From positions 1-57,625 of the forward strand of contig NZ_WOTD01000016.1 in NCBI RefSeq assembly GCF_011516885.1: a stretch of DNA of 57,625 nt, written 5' to 3'. Positions 42,966-52,484 of the stretch are shown in pieces (the first letter of the stretch is position 1; each line of letters begins with the position of its first letter). The notes beneath the pieces are model-generated. The model searched no databases. It saw nothing but the letters and a program-made list of their open reading frames with translations, and was not told where the DNA came from. Position numbers and translations under genes: made by a program. This stretch comes from Acetobacter lambici (GTDB lineage: Bacteria; Pseudomonadota; Alphaproteobacteria; Acetobacterales; Acetobacteraceae).

Positions 42966-44372
42966 TTACGCCGGGGGAGATATAACCCGGTGGCGAACGA
43001 CTTCCCCTACAATGACCAGCGCGGGGCTGGTTATGTGGTTGTCGGCAACCTGTTGTGGCAGGGTGGCCAGTGTTCCGGTCAGCACGCGCTGGCGTGGCAG
43101 GGTGCCGCCTTCCACAATGGCGGCGGGCCAGTCTGCGGGCAGGCCATGTTCGATCAGCCGGGCACAGAGCTGGCTGACCAGAGTAAGCCCCATATAAATA
43201 ACAATGGTCTGGCTGCGTAGGGCTATGGTCTCCCATGCCAGATTCAGGGTGCCATCGGCTCTGGCGTGGCCGGTAATAAACAGGCAGGCCTGCGCGCAGT
43301 CCCGGTGGGTCAGTGGTATGCCCGCATAGGCAGCGCACCCATTGGCGGCGGAAATGCCGGGTATAATGCGGAATGGAACCCCGGCTTCCACCAGCGCTTC
43401 TATTTCCTCACCCCCACGGCCAAAAATAAACGGGTCTCCCCCTTTTAGTCTGAGCACGCGCTCGCCTGCCTTTGCCCGGCGGATGAGTTCGGCGTTAATG
43501 CCTGTCTGGGGTAGGGTATGGTTGTTGGTCTGCTTGCCAACAAAAACCCGCTCGGCATCGCGGCGCACGTAGTTCAGAATATCCGGCCCGACCAGATTGT
43601 CGTACAGAACGCTATCTGCATCCTGCATCAGCCGCAGGGCCGCAAGGGTGAGCAGATCGGGGTTGCCCGGTCCTGCGCCCACAAGCCAGACCTCACCCGT
43701 TCTGGCATTGCCTTCATCTAGGATGCGGTCGAGTTCGTTCTGTGCAGCCTGTGTATTGCCTGCCATGGCCAGCGGGCCACCAGATCCATCCAAAAAGCGC
43801 TCCCATACCCGGCGGCGTATGGCGGAATCCGGTACGCGGGTGCGCAGGGCCACGCGGCTTTGCTGCATGAACGCGGCCAGCCTGTGCAGACCGGCTGGCA
43901 TGATCTCCTCTATTTTCGCGCGGAGCCTGCGTGCCAGAACCGGGGCGGCACCTCCGGTGGAGACCGCGATCTGCACAGCGCCACGCGTGGTCATGGCTGG
44001 GGTAATGAAGCTGGAAACCTCGGGGTCATCCACAGCACAGACGGGAATGTTCAGGCTTTGGCAGAGCGCGCTCAGTTCGGCATTGAGCGCGCGGTTGCTC
44101 GTAGCAAGGTACACCATGCGGCAACCGGGCAGGCGTGCGCTCAGGTTGTCCGCCGTGGCGTCCTGCCGTGTTACGTGCGCCTTGCCGTCCGCCACAAGGC
44201 GTTCGAGCTCGGGGGATAGGGTGGGGGATAAAATTTCCACCCGTGCGCCCGTGGAGACAAGAAGTTGCACCTTGTTGGCCGCGACGTTGCCGCCGCCAGC
44301 CACAAGAACACGCGCCCCTTCCAGACGGAGCATGATGGGAAACCAACTGGTTCGCTCAAATGATGCCTGCAT
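42966..44372 (-). CDS. cysG: CysG, trifunctional siroheme synthase
   Basis: A 468-residue fusion. The N-terminal precorrin-2 dehydrogenase/ferrochelatase domain has RVLVAGGGNVAANKVQLL at about 21-38 and ATSNRALNAELSALC. The C-terminal uroporphyrinogen-III methyltransferase (from about 228) has VGAGPGNPDLLTLAALRLM, YDNLV, RLKGGDPFIFGRGGEE and PGISAANGCAAYAGIPLTHR. It supplies precorrin-2 for cobalamin and siroheme for sulphite reductase. It is transcribed away from cobG, with a 328-base gap between. Confidence 0.94.
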   Translation of the reverse strand: MQASFERTSWFPIMLRLEGARVLVAGGGNVAANKVQLLVSTGARVEILSPTLSPELERLVADGKAHVTRQDATADNLSARLPGCRMVYLATSNRALNAELSALCQSLNIPVCAVDDPEVSSFITPAMTTRGAVQIAVSTGGAAPVLARRLRAKIEEIMPAGLHRLAAFMQQSRVALRTRVPDSAIRRRVWERFLDGSGGPLAMAGNTQAAQNELDRILDEGNARTGEVWLVGAGPGNPDLLTLAALRLMQDADSVLYDNLVGPDILNYVRRDAERVFVGKQTNNHTLPQTGINAELIRRAKAGERVLRLKGGDPFIFGRGGEEIEALVEAGVPFRIIPGISAANGCAAYAGIPLTHRDCAQACLFITGHARADGTLNLAWETIALRSQTIVIYMGLTLVSQLCARLIEHGLPADWPAAIVEGGTLPRQRVLTGTLATLPQQVADNHITSPALVIVGEVVRHRVISPPA

Positions 44373-44700
44373 GAGTCATGCTGCAAGCAGGGTTTTGCTT
44401 GCGATGCAAGAGGAAGCTGCTTCAAACAGCATAAAAGTAGATGCCTGCCGTGCCATGGAGCACTTTGACAAGTCCGCGTCAGGGGGCCTAACACGAACGC
44501 AGGCCAGCCCCTGCACGTTGCGCGGTATGGGGCAGAACAGGGCGGTTATCCAGCGTTCTGGCTGTATGGCCCTGTTCCACCATGGGGGCGGGTATGGTGC
44601 ATAGCCCTTGTCGTTTTTGCAGGACACCGTGTGCCAGCAGGGGGGAGACCCCATCTGTGGCCAAAGCACGCAGGTGGCCGACCAGACGGGAGTAACCGGG
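44373..44700. other. 328-base gap between cysG and cobG
   Basis: Divergent promoter region. It contains a hairpin GCAAGCA-GGGTTT-TGCTTGC (44383-44402) close to the cysG start, of unknown role. Short open frames on both strands are unconvincing. The plus strand near 44634-44656 has GCCAGCAGGGGGGAGACC, faintly like the B12 box of cobalamin riboswitches, but the other conserved elements are absent. Starts for cobG further upstream (TTG 44608, GTG 44674) are possible, in which case part of this gap is coding. Confidence 0.45.
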
Positions 44701-45933
44701 GTGTATGGCGGTTTTGCTCAACCGGAAGTCAAAGGGTGGTGCCCGGGTCTTTTCGCGCCCATGGAGGCGGCGGATGGCTGGCTCGTACGGGTGCGCCCCA
44801 CGCTAGGGCGGCTGGAAGCCGCACAGGCTTTTTTGCTGGCCGACGTTGCCCGCAAAATGGGTAACGGCCGCATAAGTCTGACCAACAGGGCCAGTCTGCA
44901 ACTCCGTGGGTTTAGTGCGGATGCGGCGCGCCGGTTCCCTGATATTGCGGTGGCTGCGGGGCTTGGGCTGGCTGATGCGGGTATGGAGCGGCGGCAGGCC
45001 ATGCTTGTCTCCCCTCTGGCGGGGGATGACCCGGCCTGCGCCGTGGATACGGTCGCCTGCGCGGAGTCCTTGCGCAAAGCACTGATCGGCGCGGAAGCAC
45101 TGACGGCCCTGCCGGGTAAATTTGGTTTTGCGGTGGATGGCGGTGGGCTCTACCCCGCAGGGCTGTTACAGGCGGATATTATCCTGCGCGCCGTGGGGGA
45201 GGGGCAGTGGTCCGTTGTCTGTGGGGGCATGTGCGCCCCGCCTACCACTTATGCCGTGGCCGCCAGTCAGGCCGTGGGGCTTGCCCATGTGTTTGTAACG
45301 TCCCACCAGAGTGTTCGCCCGCAACGTAATCGGGCGGTTGGGCAGGTGTTGTTCCAGTTGCTGGGGCTGGCCGGGGAGTTGCAAACATTTGCTCCTCATC
45401 CGGTGGGGGCGTGTTGCGGGCGTGTCGGACCGCTGGGGAGCGCTCTGTTCGCCCTTTCCGCGCCAATGGGGTGCATGACCGCAGACATGCTGCATGATTG
45501 CGCCAATGTGGCGGCGGCACAGGGGGATGGTATTTTGCGGCTGACACCATGGCACACCCTTGTTCTGGGTGGCATGGCGCAGCCTCCTGTTGTGGCCGGT
45601 ATGGTTGCTGACCCTCATTCCCCTCTGTTGCGCATATGGGCCTGTAGCGGAGCTGGTGCCTGTGCGCAGGCTGCTGGTGAGACGGAAGAACTGGCCCGTA
45701 GTCTGGCGCCGTTGTTGCCAGATGGCGCGCATCTGCATGTTTCTGGCTGCCGCAAGGGGTGTGCCCACCCGGCAGCGACCGACTTTACCCTTGTTGCCGG
45801 CGGGCAGGGTTACGGACTGGTGCGTAACGGATCGGCAACGGGGGACGTAGAAAGCCTGTTCGTGGACGACCATGCTGTTTATAAAGCATTCGAGTTATTC
45901 AAAAACGAAGGAGCGGTGGATGCCGGCCTATGA
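44701..45933 (+). CDS. cobG: CobG, oxygen-dependent precorrin-3B synthase
   Basis: CobG hydroxylates precorrin-3A with O2, the committed oxygen step of aerobic cobalamin synthesis. It belongs to the sulphite/nitrite reductase family: VKGWCPGLFAPMEAADGWLV, ARKMGNGRISLTNRASLQLR, and a 4Fe-4S site of C-x5-C (CSGAGAC near 315) and C-x3-C (CRKGC). About 410 residues from GTG 44701 (GGGAG eight bases upstream); the family runs from about 390 to 460, and an earlier start would add up to 31 residues without homology. It overlaps cobH by 14 bases. Confidence 0.88.
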   Translation: MYGGFAQPEVKGWCPGLFAPMEAADGWLVRVRPTLGRLEAAQAFLLADVARKMGNGRISLTNRASLQLRGFSADAARRFPDIAVAAGLGLADAGMERRQAMLVSPLAGDDPACAVDTVACAESLRKALIGAEALTALPGKFGFAVDGGGLYPAGLLQADIILRAVGEGQWSVVCGGMCAPPTTYAVAASQAVGLAHVFVTSHQSVRPQRNRAVGQVLFQLLGLAGELQTFAPHPVGACCGRVGPLGSALFALSAPMGCMTADMLHDCANVAAAQGDGILRLTPWHTLVLGGMAQPPVVAGMVADPHSPLLRIWACSGAGACAQAAGETEELARSLAPLLPDGAHLHVSGCRKGCAHPAATDFTLVAGGQGYGLVRNGSATGDVESLFVDDHAVYKAFELFKNEGAVDAGL

Positions 45934-46549
45934 GTATATTCGGGATGGGGCGGCCATCTACCAGCGTTCTTTTGCCACCATTCGGGCAGAGGCGGATCTG
46001 AGCGCTTTTACCCCGGAGCAGGCAACCGTGGTTGTGCGGATCATTCATGCCTGCGGCATGGTGGATGTGGCGCAGTCCGTTGCCATGACCGGGGATCTGG
46101 TGCCACGCGCAAGGCAGGCCCTGCGTGATGGATGTGCCATTCTGTGTGATGCGGAAATGGTGGCCCGTGGTGTTACCCGTACGCGCCTGCCTGCGGATAA
46201 TGATGTGATCTGTACCCTGCGCGACCCGCGCACACCACAGCAGGCGCTGGTCATTGGCAATACACGCTCTGCCGCGGCCCTCGATTTTTGGGGCGACAGG
46301 CTTGGTGGTGCCGTAGTGGCCATTGGTAACGCCCCTACGGCATTGTTCCATCTGTTGGAAATGCTGGATGCGGGAGCCCCCCGCCCGGCGGCGGTTCTGG
46401 GCGTGCCGGTGGGGTTTGTCGGAGCCGCGGAATCCAAGGAGGCCCTGACCAAAAGGCATGATGTGCCATGGCTGGTGGTGCATGGGCGACTTGGTGGCAG
46501 CGCCATGGCCGCCGCCGCGCTTAATGCTCTGGCGACCGAGGTCGAATAA
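45920..46549 (+). CDS. cobH: CobH, precorrin-8X methylmutase
   Basis: A 209-residue enzyme that moves a methyl group from C11 to C12 to form hydrogenobyrinate. Conserved blocks: YEYIRDGAAIYQRSFATIR, IHACGMVDVAQ with the catalytic His, ILCDAEMVARG, IGNAPTALFHLLE, GVPVGFVGAAESKEAL and GRLGGSAMAAAALNAL. ATG 45920 has AAGGAG seven bases upstream, within cobG's last codons. The last base of its stop is the first base of the cobI ATG. Confidence 0.95.
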   Translation: MPAYEYIRDGAAIYQRSFATIRAEADLSAFTPEQATVVVRIIHACGMVDVAQSVAMTGDLVPRARQALRDGCAILCDAEMVARGVTRTRLPADNDVICTLRDPRTPQQALVIGNTRSAAALDFWGDRLGGAVVAIGNAPTALFHLLEMLDAGAPRPAAVLGVPVGFVGAAESKEALTKRHDVPWLVVHGRLGGSAMAAAALNALATEVE

Positions 46550-47271
46550 TGGCTGCCACACTGAGTATTGTAGGCGTGGGTCCGGGGGACCCGGAACTGA
46601 TTACCCTGCGTGCGGCGCGCGTGATTGGTTCTGCCCCCGTGGTTGCGTATTTCTGCCGAGAAAACCACCCAAGTCAGGCACGGACCATCGCACAGGCCCA
46701 TATTGGCCCTAATGCGCGTGAAATGCGGCTGGTGTACCCGTTTACAACCGAAATCTCGGTCAATGACCCGGCTTACCACCAGAACATGTCAGCTTTTTAC
46801 GACCAGAGCGCGGATCGTCTGGCTGAAGTGCTTGCAACAGGCAGCGATGTGACACTCCTGTGCGAGGGAGACCCGTTTTTGTACGGTTCGGCCATGTATG
46901 TATTCGACCGGTTGCGTGCGCGGTGCAATACACAGGTGGTCCCCGGCATTATGGCCATGAATGGCTGCTGGAGTCAGGCGCTGGCTCCCATGACCCATGG
47001 GGATGACGTGCTCTGTGTGCTTCCTGCGACCTTGCCGCAGGCCGAACTGGCCAACTGGCTGGAACGCGCGGACGCGGCTGTGATCATGAAGATCGGGCGG
47101 AATATGCCCCATGTTCGTCAGGCCGTTGCCCAGAGCGGGCGGCTGGAGGACGCGGTGTACGTGGAGCGGGGCACACAGGGGGGGCAGGTTATTACCCCGC
47201 TGGCTGAGTGCAACGGCAAAGCGCCTTATTTTTCCCTTGTGCTGCTGCCCGGAAGGAAGCGTGTACGATGA
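46549..47271 (+). CDS. cobI: CobI, precorrin-2 C20-methyltransferase
   Basis: A 240-residue S-adenosylmethionine methyltransferase of the corrin family. GVGPGDPELITLRAARVI marks the SAM fold, CEGDPFLYGSAMYVFDRL and VVPGIMAMNGCWSQA the substrate site; MKIGRNMPHVRQAVAQSGRL is typical of CobI. It follows precorrin-2 formation by CysG. Overlaps cobH by one base and cobJ by four. Confidence 0.93.
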   Translation: MAATLSIVGVGPGDPELITLRAARVIGSAPVVAYFCRENHPSQARTIAQAHIGPNAREMRLVYPFTTEISVNDPAYHQNMSAFYDQSADRLAEVLATGSDVTLLCEGDPFLYGSAMYVFDRLRARCNTQVVPGIMAMNGCWSQALAPMTHGDDVLCVLPATLPQAELANWLERADAAVIMKIGRNMPHVRQAVAQSGRLEDAVYVERGTQGGQVITPLAECNGKAPYFSLVLLPGRKRVR

Positions 47272-48035
47272 GCGGTGGTTCTCTGGTCATTGTGGGCCTT
47301 GGGCCGGGCAATCCGCAGCAGTTGACCCCGCAGGCACGGCAGGCGCTTGCCCATGCAACCGATCTGGTCGGGTATGCGCCTTATGTCAGGCGTGTGGAGG
47401 CCGGGCCGGAGGTGGTGCGTCATATCTCCGATAATCGGGAGGAAATCTCCCGCGCCCGCCATGCGTTGGAAATGGCCATGAGCGGGCGGCACGTGGCCGT
47501 GGTCTCAGGTGGGGATGCCGGGGTTTTTGGCATGGCAAGCGCTGTGTTCGAGGCGGTGGAAAACGGCCCCGAAGTCTGGCGAATGCTTGATATTCGGGTC
47601 ATTCCCGGTGTGAGTGCCGTTCTGGCCGCCGCAGCCCGGCTTGGTGCGCCGCTGGGAGGGGATTTTTGTGTGATTTCCCTTTCCGATAACCTCAAACCGT
47701 GGCCGGTTGTGCTGGAGCGTTTGCGGCTGGCGGCACAGGCGGGGTTGGTGATTGCGCTGTACAACCCGCGTTCGCACGCACGGCCATGGCAGCTAGGGGC
47801 CGCGTTTGACCATTTGCGCCTGAGTATGGGCGGGAATGAGCCAGTCGCTTTTGCCCGCGCCATTGGGCGACCGGATGAGGCCGTCAGGCTCTCCACGATT
47901 GCGCAGGCCAATGCTGAATGGGCGGATATGAGCACACTGGTGCTGATCGGTTGCCCGGCAACAAGGGTGCTGACCCGGCCAGAAGGGCAGGAGCCGTGGC
48001 TTTATACGTCTCGCAAGGTTGAAGACGCGCGTTGA
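47268..48035 (+). CDS. cobJ: CobJ, precorrin-3B C17-methyltransferase
   Basis: A 255-residue ring-contracting methyltransferase acting on the CobG product. Motifs GLGPGNPQQLTPQARQALA, GYAPYVRRV, VVSGGDAGVFGMASAVFEA, PGVSAVLAAAARLGAPLGGD, DFCVISLSDNLKPW and ALYNPRSHARPW are diagnostic. Start at ATG 47268 overlaps the cobI stop (ATGA). Its 3' end overlaps the convergent cobK by 34 bases. Confidence 0.94.
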   Translation: MSGGSLVIVGLGPGNPQQLTPQARQALAHATDLVGYAPYVRRVEAGPEVVRHISDNREEISRARHALEMAMSGRHVAVVSGGDAGVFGMASAVFEAVENGPEVWRMLDIRVIPGVSAVLAAAARLGAPLGGDFCVISLSDNLKPWPVVLERLRLAAQAGLVIALYNPRSHARPWQLGAAFDHLRLSMGGNEPVAFARAIGRPDEAVRLSTIAQANAEWADMSTLVLIGCPATRVLTRPEGQEPWLYTSRKVEDAR

Positions 48036-48838
48036 TGCAGCCACGCCAGAGCCGCCGTGGCATCCTCGGCGTGTGGGGTGTCCTGCCGGGCGGGTCGCGC
48101 AATCATGATCACGGGTATGCCCAGCATGCGTGCGGCTTCCAGCTTGGGGTAGGTGGCCGCGCCCCCCGAGTTTTTGGTCACCAGCACGGTAATGTTGTGT
48201 TCACGCATAAGCTGGAGTTCGGCTGCCAGATCAAACGGCCCCCGTGCGCGTATGACGCACGTATGGGGGGGCAGGTCAGCGGCTTCGGGCTGTTCTATGG
48301 AGCGGAAAAGATAGTGGTGTTGCGGAGCCTCCCCAAAAGGTCGGGTCTCCTTCCGCCCTGTGGTCAGGAACACGGATTGCGGATGGGTATTCCATCTGCT
48401 CGCATGGGCAAGCGTGCTGGCCGCGTCCGATATGTTGGGCACCATCAGCCATTCGTCGTGAGGCGTTGCTTTCCAGCCCGGTCGTTCCAGCCGCAGCAGA
48501 GGCACACATGCCGCGGTGCAGGCCAAGGCGGCATGGCGGCTCATTTGTGCGGCAAAGGGGTGGGTGGCATCTACAACGGCGTCGATGGCGTTATGGTGCA
48601 GCCAGTCGGTCAGCCCCTGTACGCCTCCAAAGCTGCCAATACGTGTGGCCAAGGTCGGCAGGTGCGGCTGGCGGGTTGCCCCGGCAAGGGAGAGAACCGC
48701 ATGGCAGGCAGGCCAACCGGTGGCCAGCATACGGCAAAGGGTACTGGCCTCCGTGGTGCCGCCCAGCACCAGCACACGCAGGTCAGGCGGTATGGTGTTC
48801 CCTTGCTCGGTCAGGCAGGGTGGGGACGCTGCGGGCAT
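48002..48838 (-). CDS. cobK: CobK, precorrin-6A reductase
   Basis: A 278-residue NADPH-dependent reductase. The nucleotide fold is RVLVLGGTTEASTLC, then GSFGGVQGLTDWLHHNAIDAV, DATHPFAAQMSRHAALAC, FLTTGRKE and TKNSGGAATYPKLEAAR near the C-terminus. It is the only reversed gene within the cob series before cbiD; its 3' end overlaps cobJ and its start faces cobL across 109 bases, so that gap should hold two promoters. Confidence 0.92.
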   Translation of the reverse strand: MPAASPPCLTEQGNTIPPDLRVLVLGGTTEASTLCRMLATGWPACHAVLSLAGATRQPHLPTLATRIGSFGGVQGLTDWLHHNAIDAVVDATHPFAAQMSRHAALACTAACVPLLRLERPGWKATPHDEWLMVPNISDAASTLAHASRWNTHPQSVFLTTGRKETRPFGEAPQHHYLFRSIEQPEAADLPPHTCVIRARGPFDLAAELQLMREHNITVLVTKNSGGAATYPKLEAARMLGIPVIMIARPARQDTPHAEDATAALAWLHQRASSTLRDV

Positions 48839-48947
48839 GTTAAAACCTTAGTGCCGGGTTATATCGGCCAACCTATACCCGCAGGCCATGAGCGGGAGCA
48901 AGTAAAGGCCACCAAGCCGAATTGTTGTGTGCCGGAAAGGGTCAATA

Positions 48948-50189
48948 ATGTCTGATGACCATGCCCATGGACCGGCCCCCTGGCTGAGCGTGATCGGGGT
49001 GGGGGAGAATGGTCTGGACGGGCTGAGTGGCACAGCCAGAAGTCTGATCATGCAGGCGGAGTATGTTTTTGGTGGTGCGCGCCATCTGGCACTGGTGGCG
49101 CCGCTGCCGCAGGGCCGGTGTGTGGCGTGGCCCACGCCATTTAGTGCTGGGGTGCAGCAGGTTATGGCTCTGCGTGGGCACCGCGTGGTTGTGCTGGCCT
49201 CGGGCGATCCGTTTTTCTACGGGGTTGGGGGCGTGCTGGCCCGTAGCCTTGGGGTGGAGGAAATGCTGTGCCTTCCAGCACCTTCCTCCGTGGCACTGGC
49301 CTGTGCACGGCTTGGCTGGGCGGGGGAGCAATGCCACGTTGTTTCTGTCTGCGGCAGGCCCATGGCGCGGCTGCGTCCGTTTTTGCAGCCCCGGGCAAGG
49401 CTGCTTGTGCTCTCGGCCGATGCCCGGACACCCCGGCAGTTGGCGGAATGGCTGGTAAGCCTTGGTCTGGGCGACGTGCGTTGCCACCTGATGGAGGCCC
49501 TTGGCGGCCCTGACGAGCAATGCCGCAGCTTTGTTGCGCAGGACGGTCCGCCAGTAGATGTGGCGGCTCTGAACCTGCTTGCGCTGGAAGTGCCAGCAGA
49601 TGCGACCGAGCAATGCCTGCCCCGATGCAGCGGCCTGCCCGATAGTTGCTTTGAGCATGACGGACAGTTAACCCGGCAGGAAATAAGGGCTGTAACCCTG
49701 TCCGCTCTGGCGCCCCGCGCGGGAGAGTTGTTGTGGGATATTGGGGGTGGAGCGGGGTCTGTTTCCATCGAGTGGATGCTGGCAGGGCAAGGCTGCCGCG
49801 CCATAACAATTGAGAGCGCGCCAGAACGCGCAGCCCGCATTGCCCGAAATGCGCAGGCGTTGGGTGTTCCTGATTTGCAGGTTGTGCAGGCCCGTGCCCC
49901 AGAGGGTTTGAATGGGCTGGAAACGCCAGATGCTATTTTTGTAGGTGGTGGAGCAAGCCGCGCAGGTGTGCTGGAACACGCATGGGCAGCCCTGCGGCCG
50001 GGCGGGCGGATGGTGGTTAACGCTGTGGTGGTGGAAACCGAGAGCCGGCTTGTGCAGGCTGTGCGGGAGTGGGGGGGGCGGATGACCCGTCTTTCCGTTG
50101 CGCGTCTGGATGGGGTTGGGGGGTTCCATGCTTTCCGGCCAGCCATGACCGTCACCCAGTGGGTGGCCAGCAAGCCCCTTACCGCATGA
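48948..50189 (+). CDS. cobL: CobL, precorrin-6Y C5,C15-methyltransferase (decarboxylating)
   Basis: A 413-residue fusion of CbiE (1-205: LSVIGVGENGLDGL, ASGDPFFYGVGG) and CbiT (about 215-413: AVTLSALAPRAGELLWDIGG then GAGSVSIEWM) that methylates C5 and C15 and decarboxylates. ATG 48948 has GGAAAGGG upstream; an in-frame GTG at 48927 is less likely. Overlaps cobE by four bases. Confidence 0.94.
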   Translation: MSDDHAHGPAPWLSVIGVGENGLDGLSGTARSLIMQAEYVFGGARHLALVAPLPQGRCVAWPTPFSAGVQQVMALRGHRVVVLASGDPFFYGVGGVLARSLGVEEMLCLPAPSSVALACARLGWAGEQCHVVSVCGRPMARLRPFLQPRARLLVLSADARTPRQLAEWLVSLGLGDVRCHLMEALGGPDEQCRSFVAQDGPPVDVAALNLLALEVPADATEQCLPRCSGLPDSCFEHDGQLTRQEIRAVTLSALAPRAGELLWDIGGGAGSVSIEWMLAGQGCRAITIESAPERAARIARNAQALGVPDLQVVQARAPEGLNGLETPDAIFVGGGASRAGVLEHAWAALRPGGRMVVNAVVVETESRLVQAVREWGGRMTRLSVARLDGVGGFHAFRPAMTVTQWVASKPLTA

Positions 50190-50557
50190 TTGTGGTAGGT
50201 ATGGGATGGCGGAAGGTCGCATTGCCGGAGCATGCATTGGAGTTGGTTGCCCGCAGCCTGCATAGGCTGGGGGCCGGAACTCCTGACTATATTGCGGTCC
50301 CTGACTTTAAAAATACAGATGATCTGCCCCATGCGGTTGCGCGTATGTGGGGGGCTGGTGTGTTGTGGGTGAGCCGCGCACAACTCCAGCAGATGCAGGC
50401 TTCGTGCCCAACTGGTTCGGCCACGGTTATGGGGCATGTAGGGGTTGCATCTGTGGCAGAGGCATGTGCTCTTGCCGGTGCGGGGGCTGGGACACGGTTG
50501 TGCCTGCCCCGTCAGGTCTTTTGTGGTGTAACCTGTGCGGTGGCAGAAGGAGATTAG
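50186..50557 (+). CDS. cobE: CobE, CbiG C-terminal-domain-like cobalamin protein
   Basis: A 123-residue protein similar to the C-terminal domain of CbiG. It begins MIVVGMGWRKVALPEHALEL and continues DYIAVPDFKNTDDLPHAVAR to TVMGHVGVASVAEACALAGAG. CobE's role in the aerobic route is poorly defined; in the anaerobic pathway CbiG opens the delta-lactone and releases acetaldehyde. Only the C-terminal portion is present here. It overlaps cobL (ATGA) and precedes cobM by three bases. Confidence 0.85.
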   Translation: MIVVGMGWRKVALPEHALELVARSLHRLGAGTPDYIAVPDFKNTDDLPHAVARMWGAGVLWVSRAQLQQMQASCPTGSATVMGHVGVASVAEACALAGAGAGTRLCLPRQVFCGVTCAVAEGD

Positions 50558-50560
50558 GAA

Positions 50561-51313
50561 GTGACGGTTCATTTTATTGGCGCAGGCCCTGGTGCTGCGG
50601 ATCTGTTGACCATCCGGGGGCGTGACCTGCTGGCGTCCTGCCCGGTCTGCCTTTACGCGGGCTCCATTGTGCCGCCGGATATGCTCCAGTACTGCCCTGA
50701 TGATGCCCGTCTGGTTGATACAGCGCCCATGTCGTTGGATGAGATCGAGGCTGAGTATGTAAAGGCCCACAAGGCCGGGCAGGATGTGGCTCGGCTGCAT
50801 TCGGGCGACCTGTCCATTTATAGTGCCGTGGCCGAGCAGGTCCGCAGGCTCGAACGCAACAACATTCCGTGGACCATGACGCCGGGCGTCCCAGCCTTTG
50901 CAGCTGCGGCATCCGTTCTGGGGCGGGAATTGACAGTGCCCGGTGTGGCGCAGAGCCTGGTGCTGACCCGTGTTAACGGTCGCGCATCCGCCATGCCTGA
51001 GCGCGAAAAGCTGGAAGCGTTTGCCACCACGGGGGCAACACTTGCCATCCACCTTGCCGTGCATGCTCTGGGCCGTATTGTGGCAGAGCTAACCCCGTTT
51101 TATGGCCCGCAGTGCCCTGTGGCCATTGTTGCCCGCGCATCCTGGCCAGACCAGCTTGTGCTGCATGGCACGCTGGAGAGTATTGAAGCAGAACTGGAAC
51201 ATAACCCGATTGAGCGTACAGCACTTGTGCTGGTCGGCCCCGCCCTTGCAGGCATAGCCGGGCGGGAGAGCGCTTTGTATGACCCGGATTACCGCCGCCG
51301 GTTCCGCAGTTAG
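50561..51313 (+). CDS. cobM: CobM, precorrin-4 C11-methyltransferase
   Basis: A 250-residue SAM methyltransferase. [71 protein letters not shown] and [20 protein letters not shown] follow the CobM/CbiF pattern. Its start is a GTG at 50561 (AGGAG upstream). Its stop overlaps the convergent cbiD stop by four bases. Confidence 0.93.
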   Translation: MTVHFIGAGPGAADLLTIRGRDLLASCPVCLYAGSIVPPDMLQYCPDDARLVDTAPMSLDEIEAEYVKAHKAGQDVARLHSGDLSIYSAVAEQVRRLERNNIPWTMTPGVPAFAAAASVLGRELTVPGVAQSLVLTRVNGRASAMPEREKLEAFATTGATLAIHLAVHALGRIVAELTPFYGPQCPVAIVARASWPDQLVLHGTLESIEAELEHNPIERTALVLVGPALAGIAGRESALYDPDYRRRFRS

Positions 51314-52419
51314 AGCGGTAAAGGCCCATCCGCCTTGCCCACCAGCGTGCCTGCGCGGTCAAACACCAACACGTCCAGTTCCACGGCGGCGGGGTGCAGG
51401 GTATGGTGGGCAACATCCCACGCCTTGTGAGCAATCAGGTTCCCTAAGGGGAAGTTGTGATTGCTGGTTAGCAAAAAAGCTTCCGCAACCGTAGGGCAGG
51501 TCTGGATCAGGCCCGGTAGGCCGTCTGGCGCGCCATGTTGGGCTGCCAGTTGGGCCAGAGCGAACATATCCGCCCGGCTGCGGCTGGAATGCAGGTCAAG
51601 GCAGCCCTGACCCAGCTTGGTCATTTTGGCAATACCACCAGCAAGGCTCAGGCGCGGGACGGGGTGATGGCGGATATATTTGAGCAGCCCGCCTGCAAAA
51701 TCCCCCATCTCAATCAAGGCCACATCAGGTAGACCGTACAGGGCCTGTCCCGCTTTTTCGGACACGTTGCCCGTGGCCGCCAGAACATGGTGCAGCCCTT
51801 CGGCCCGTGCCACGTCAACCCCACGGTGAATACTCTCAATCCACGCCGAGCACGAAAATGGCATGACAATGCCCGTTGTGCCTAAAATAGACAGCCCGCC
51901 CACAATACCCAACCGGCCATTGAGCGTGCGTTGCGCCAGTTCCTGCCCGTTATCAATGCTGATCGTGACTTCCACGTCCGGGGTAAGGCCGTGATTGGCC
52001 TGTGTCAGGGCTGTGCGGATCATGGCGCGCGGGGTGGGGTTAATGGCGGGCTCACCCGGCGGTAACGGCAGGCCGGGGCGTGTAATGGTGCCAACACCCG
52101 GCCCCGCTTTGAACACAATGCCCGAACCCGCAACACCAGCCCGAACCGTGCAGCGGACCATGGCGCCATGGGTAATGTCCGGGTCATCTCCCGCGTCTTT
52201 TATAACCGCGGCACAGGGCGCATCTGGTGTGCCGGAATACTGGCAGAGGCTAAACGTGACGTTTTTGCCAGAGGGCAGGGTAATCCACACGGTTGCAGGG
52301 GGTTCGTGCCCTTGCAGGACCAGCCATGCGGCCTTGGCCGCAGCCGTTGCGCAACTGCCCGTGGTCCAGCCACGGCGGAGGGGAGGGGCGGTCTGCTTCA
52401 TGCCCTGTTCGTGTCTCAT
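51310..52419 (-). CDS. cbiD: CbiD, cobalt-precorrin-5B C1-methyltransferase
   Basis: A 369-residue CbiD. Motifs: [20 protein letters not shown] at the N-terminus, [62 protein letters not shown] and [20 protein letters not shown]. It methylates C1 in the anaerobic pathway. Here it accompanies aerobic CobG, and no CobF (the usual aerobic C1-methyltransferase) is in the window, so CbiD probably fills that step. Opposite strand to cobM with touching stops. Confidence 0.94.
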   Translation of the reverse strand: MRHEQGMKQTAPPLRRGWTTGSCATAAAKAAWLVLQGHEPPATVWITLPSGKNVTFSLCQYSGTPDAPCAAVIKDAGDDPDITHGAMVRCTVRAGVAGSGIVFKAGPGVGTITRPGLPLPPGEPAINPTPRAMIRTALTQANHGLTPDVEVTISIDNGQELAQRTLNGRLGIVGGLSILGTTGIVMPFSCSAWIESIHRGVDVARAEGLHHVLAATGNVSEKAGQALYGLPDVALIEMGDFAGGLLKYIRHHPVPRLSLAGGIAKMTKLGQGCLDLHSSRSRADMFALAQLAAQHGAPDGLPGLIQTCPTVAEAFLLTSNHNFPLGNLIAHKAWDVAHHTLHPAAVELDVLVFDRAGTLVGKADGPLPL

Positions 52420-52484
52420 ATTATGCGTGGTTGATGCAAATATGAATATAGCGGCAGGGGGGCTGCGGGGCTGCTACGGAGCGG

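Noticed and set aside
44600..44700. Possible cobalamin riboswitch before cobG (GCCAGCAGGGGGGAGACC resembling a B12 box).
   Set aside because: The remaining conserved parts (GGGAA junction, CCCGCAACTGTA-like core, GCCACTG) are missing on both strands, and the box itself is imperfect. A covariance-model search would settle it.
49217..51064. Very long open frame on the minus strand across cobL, cobE and cobM (about 615 codons).
   Set aside because: It is antisense to well-supported cob genes, has a composition rich in Arg, Pro, Ser and His, and no recognisable domain; a by-product of GC-rich codon use.
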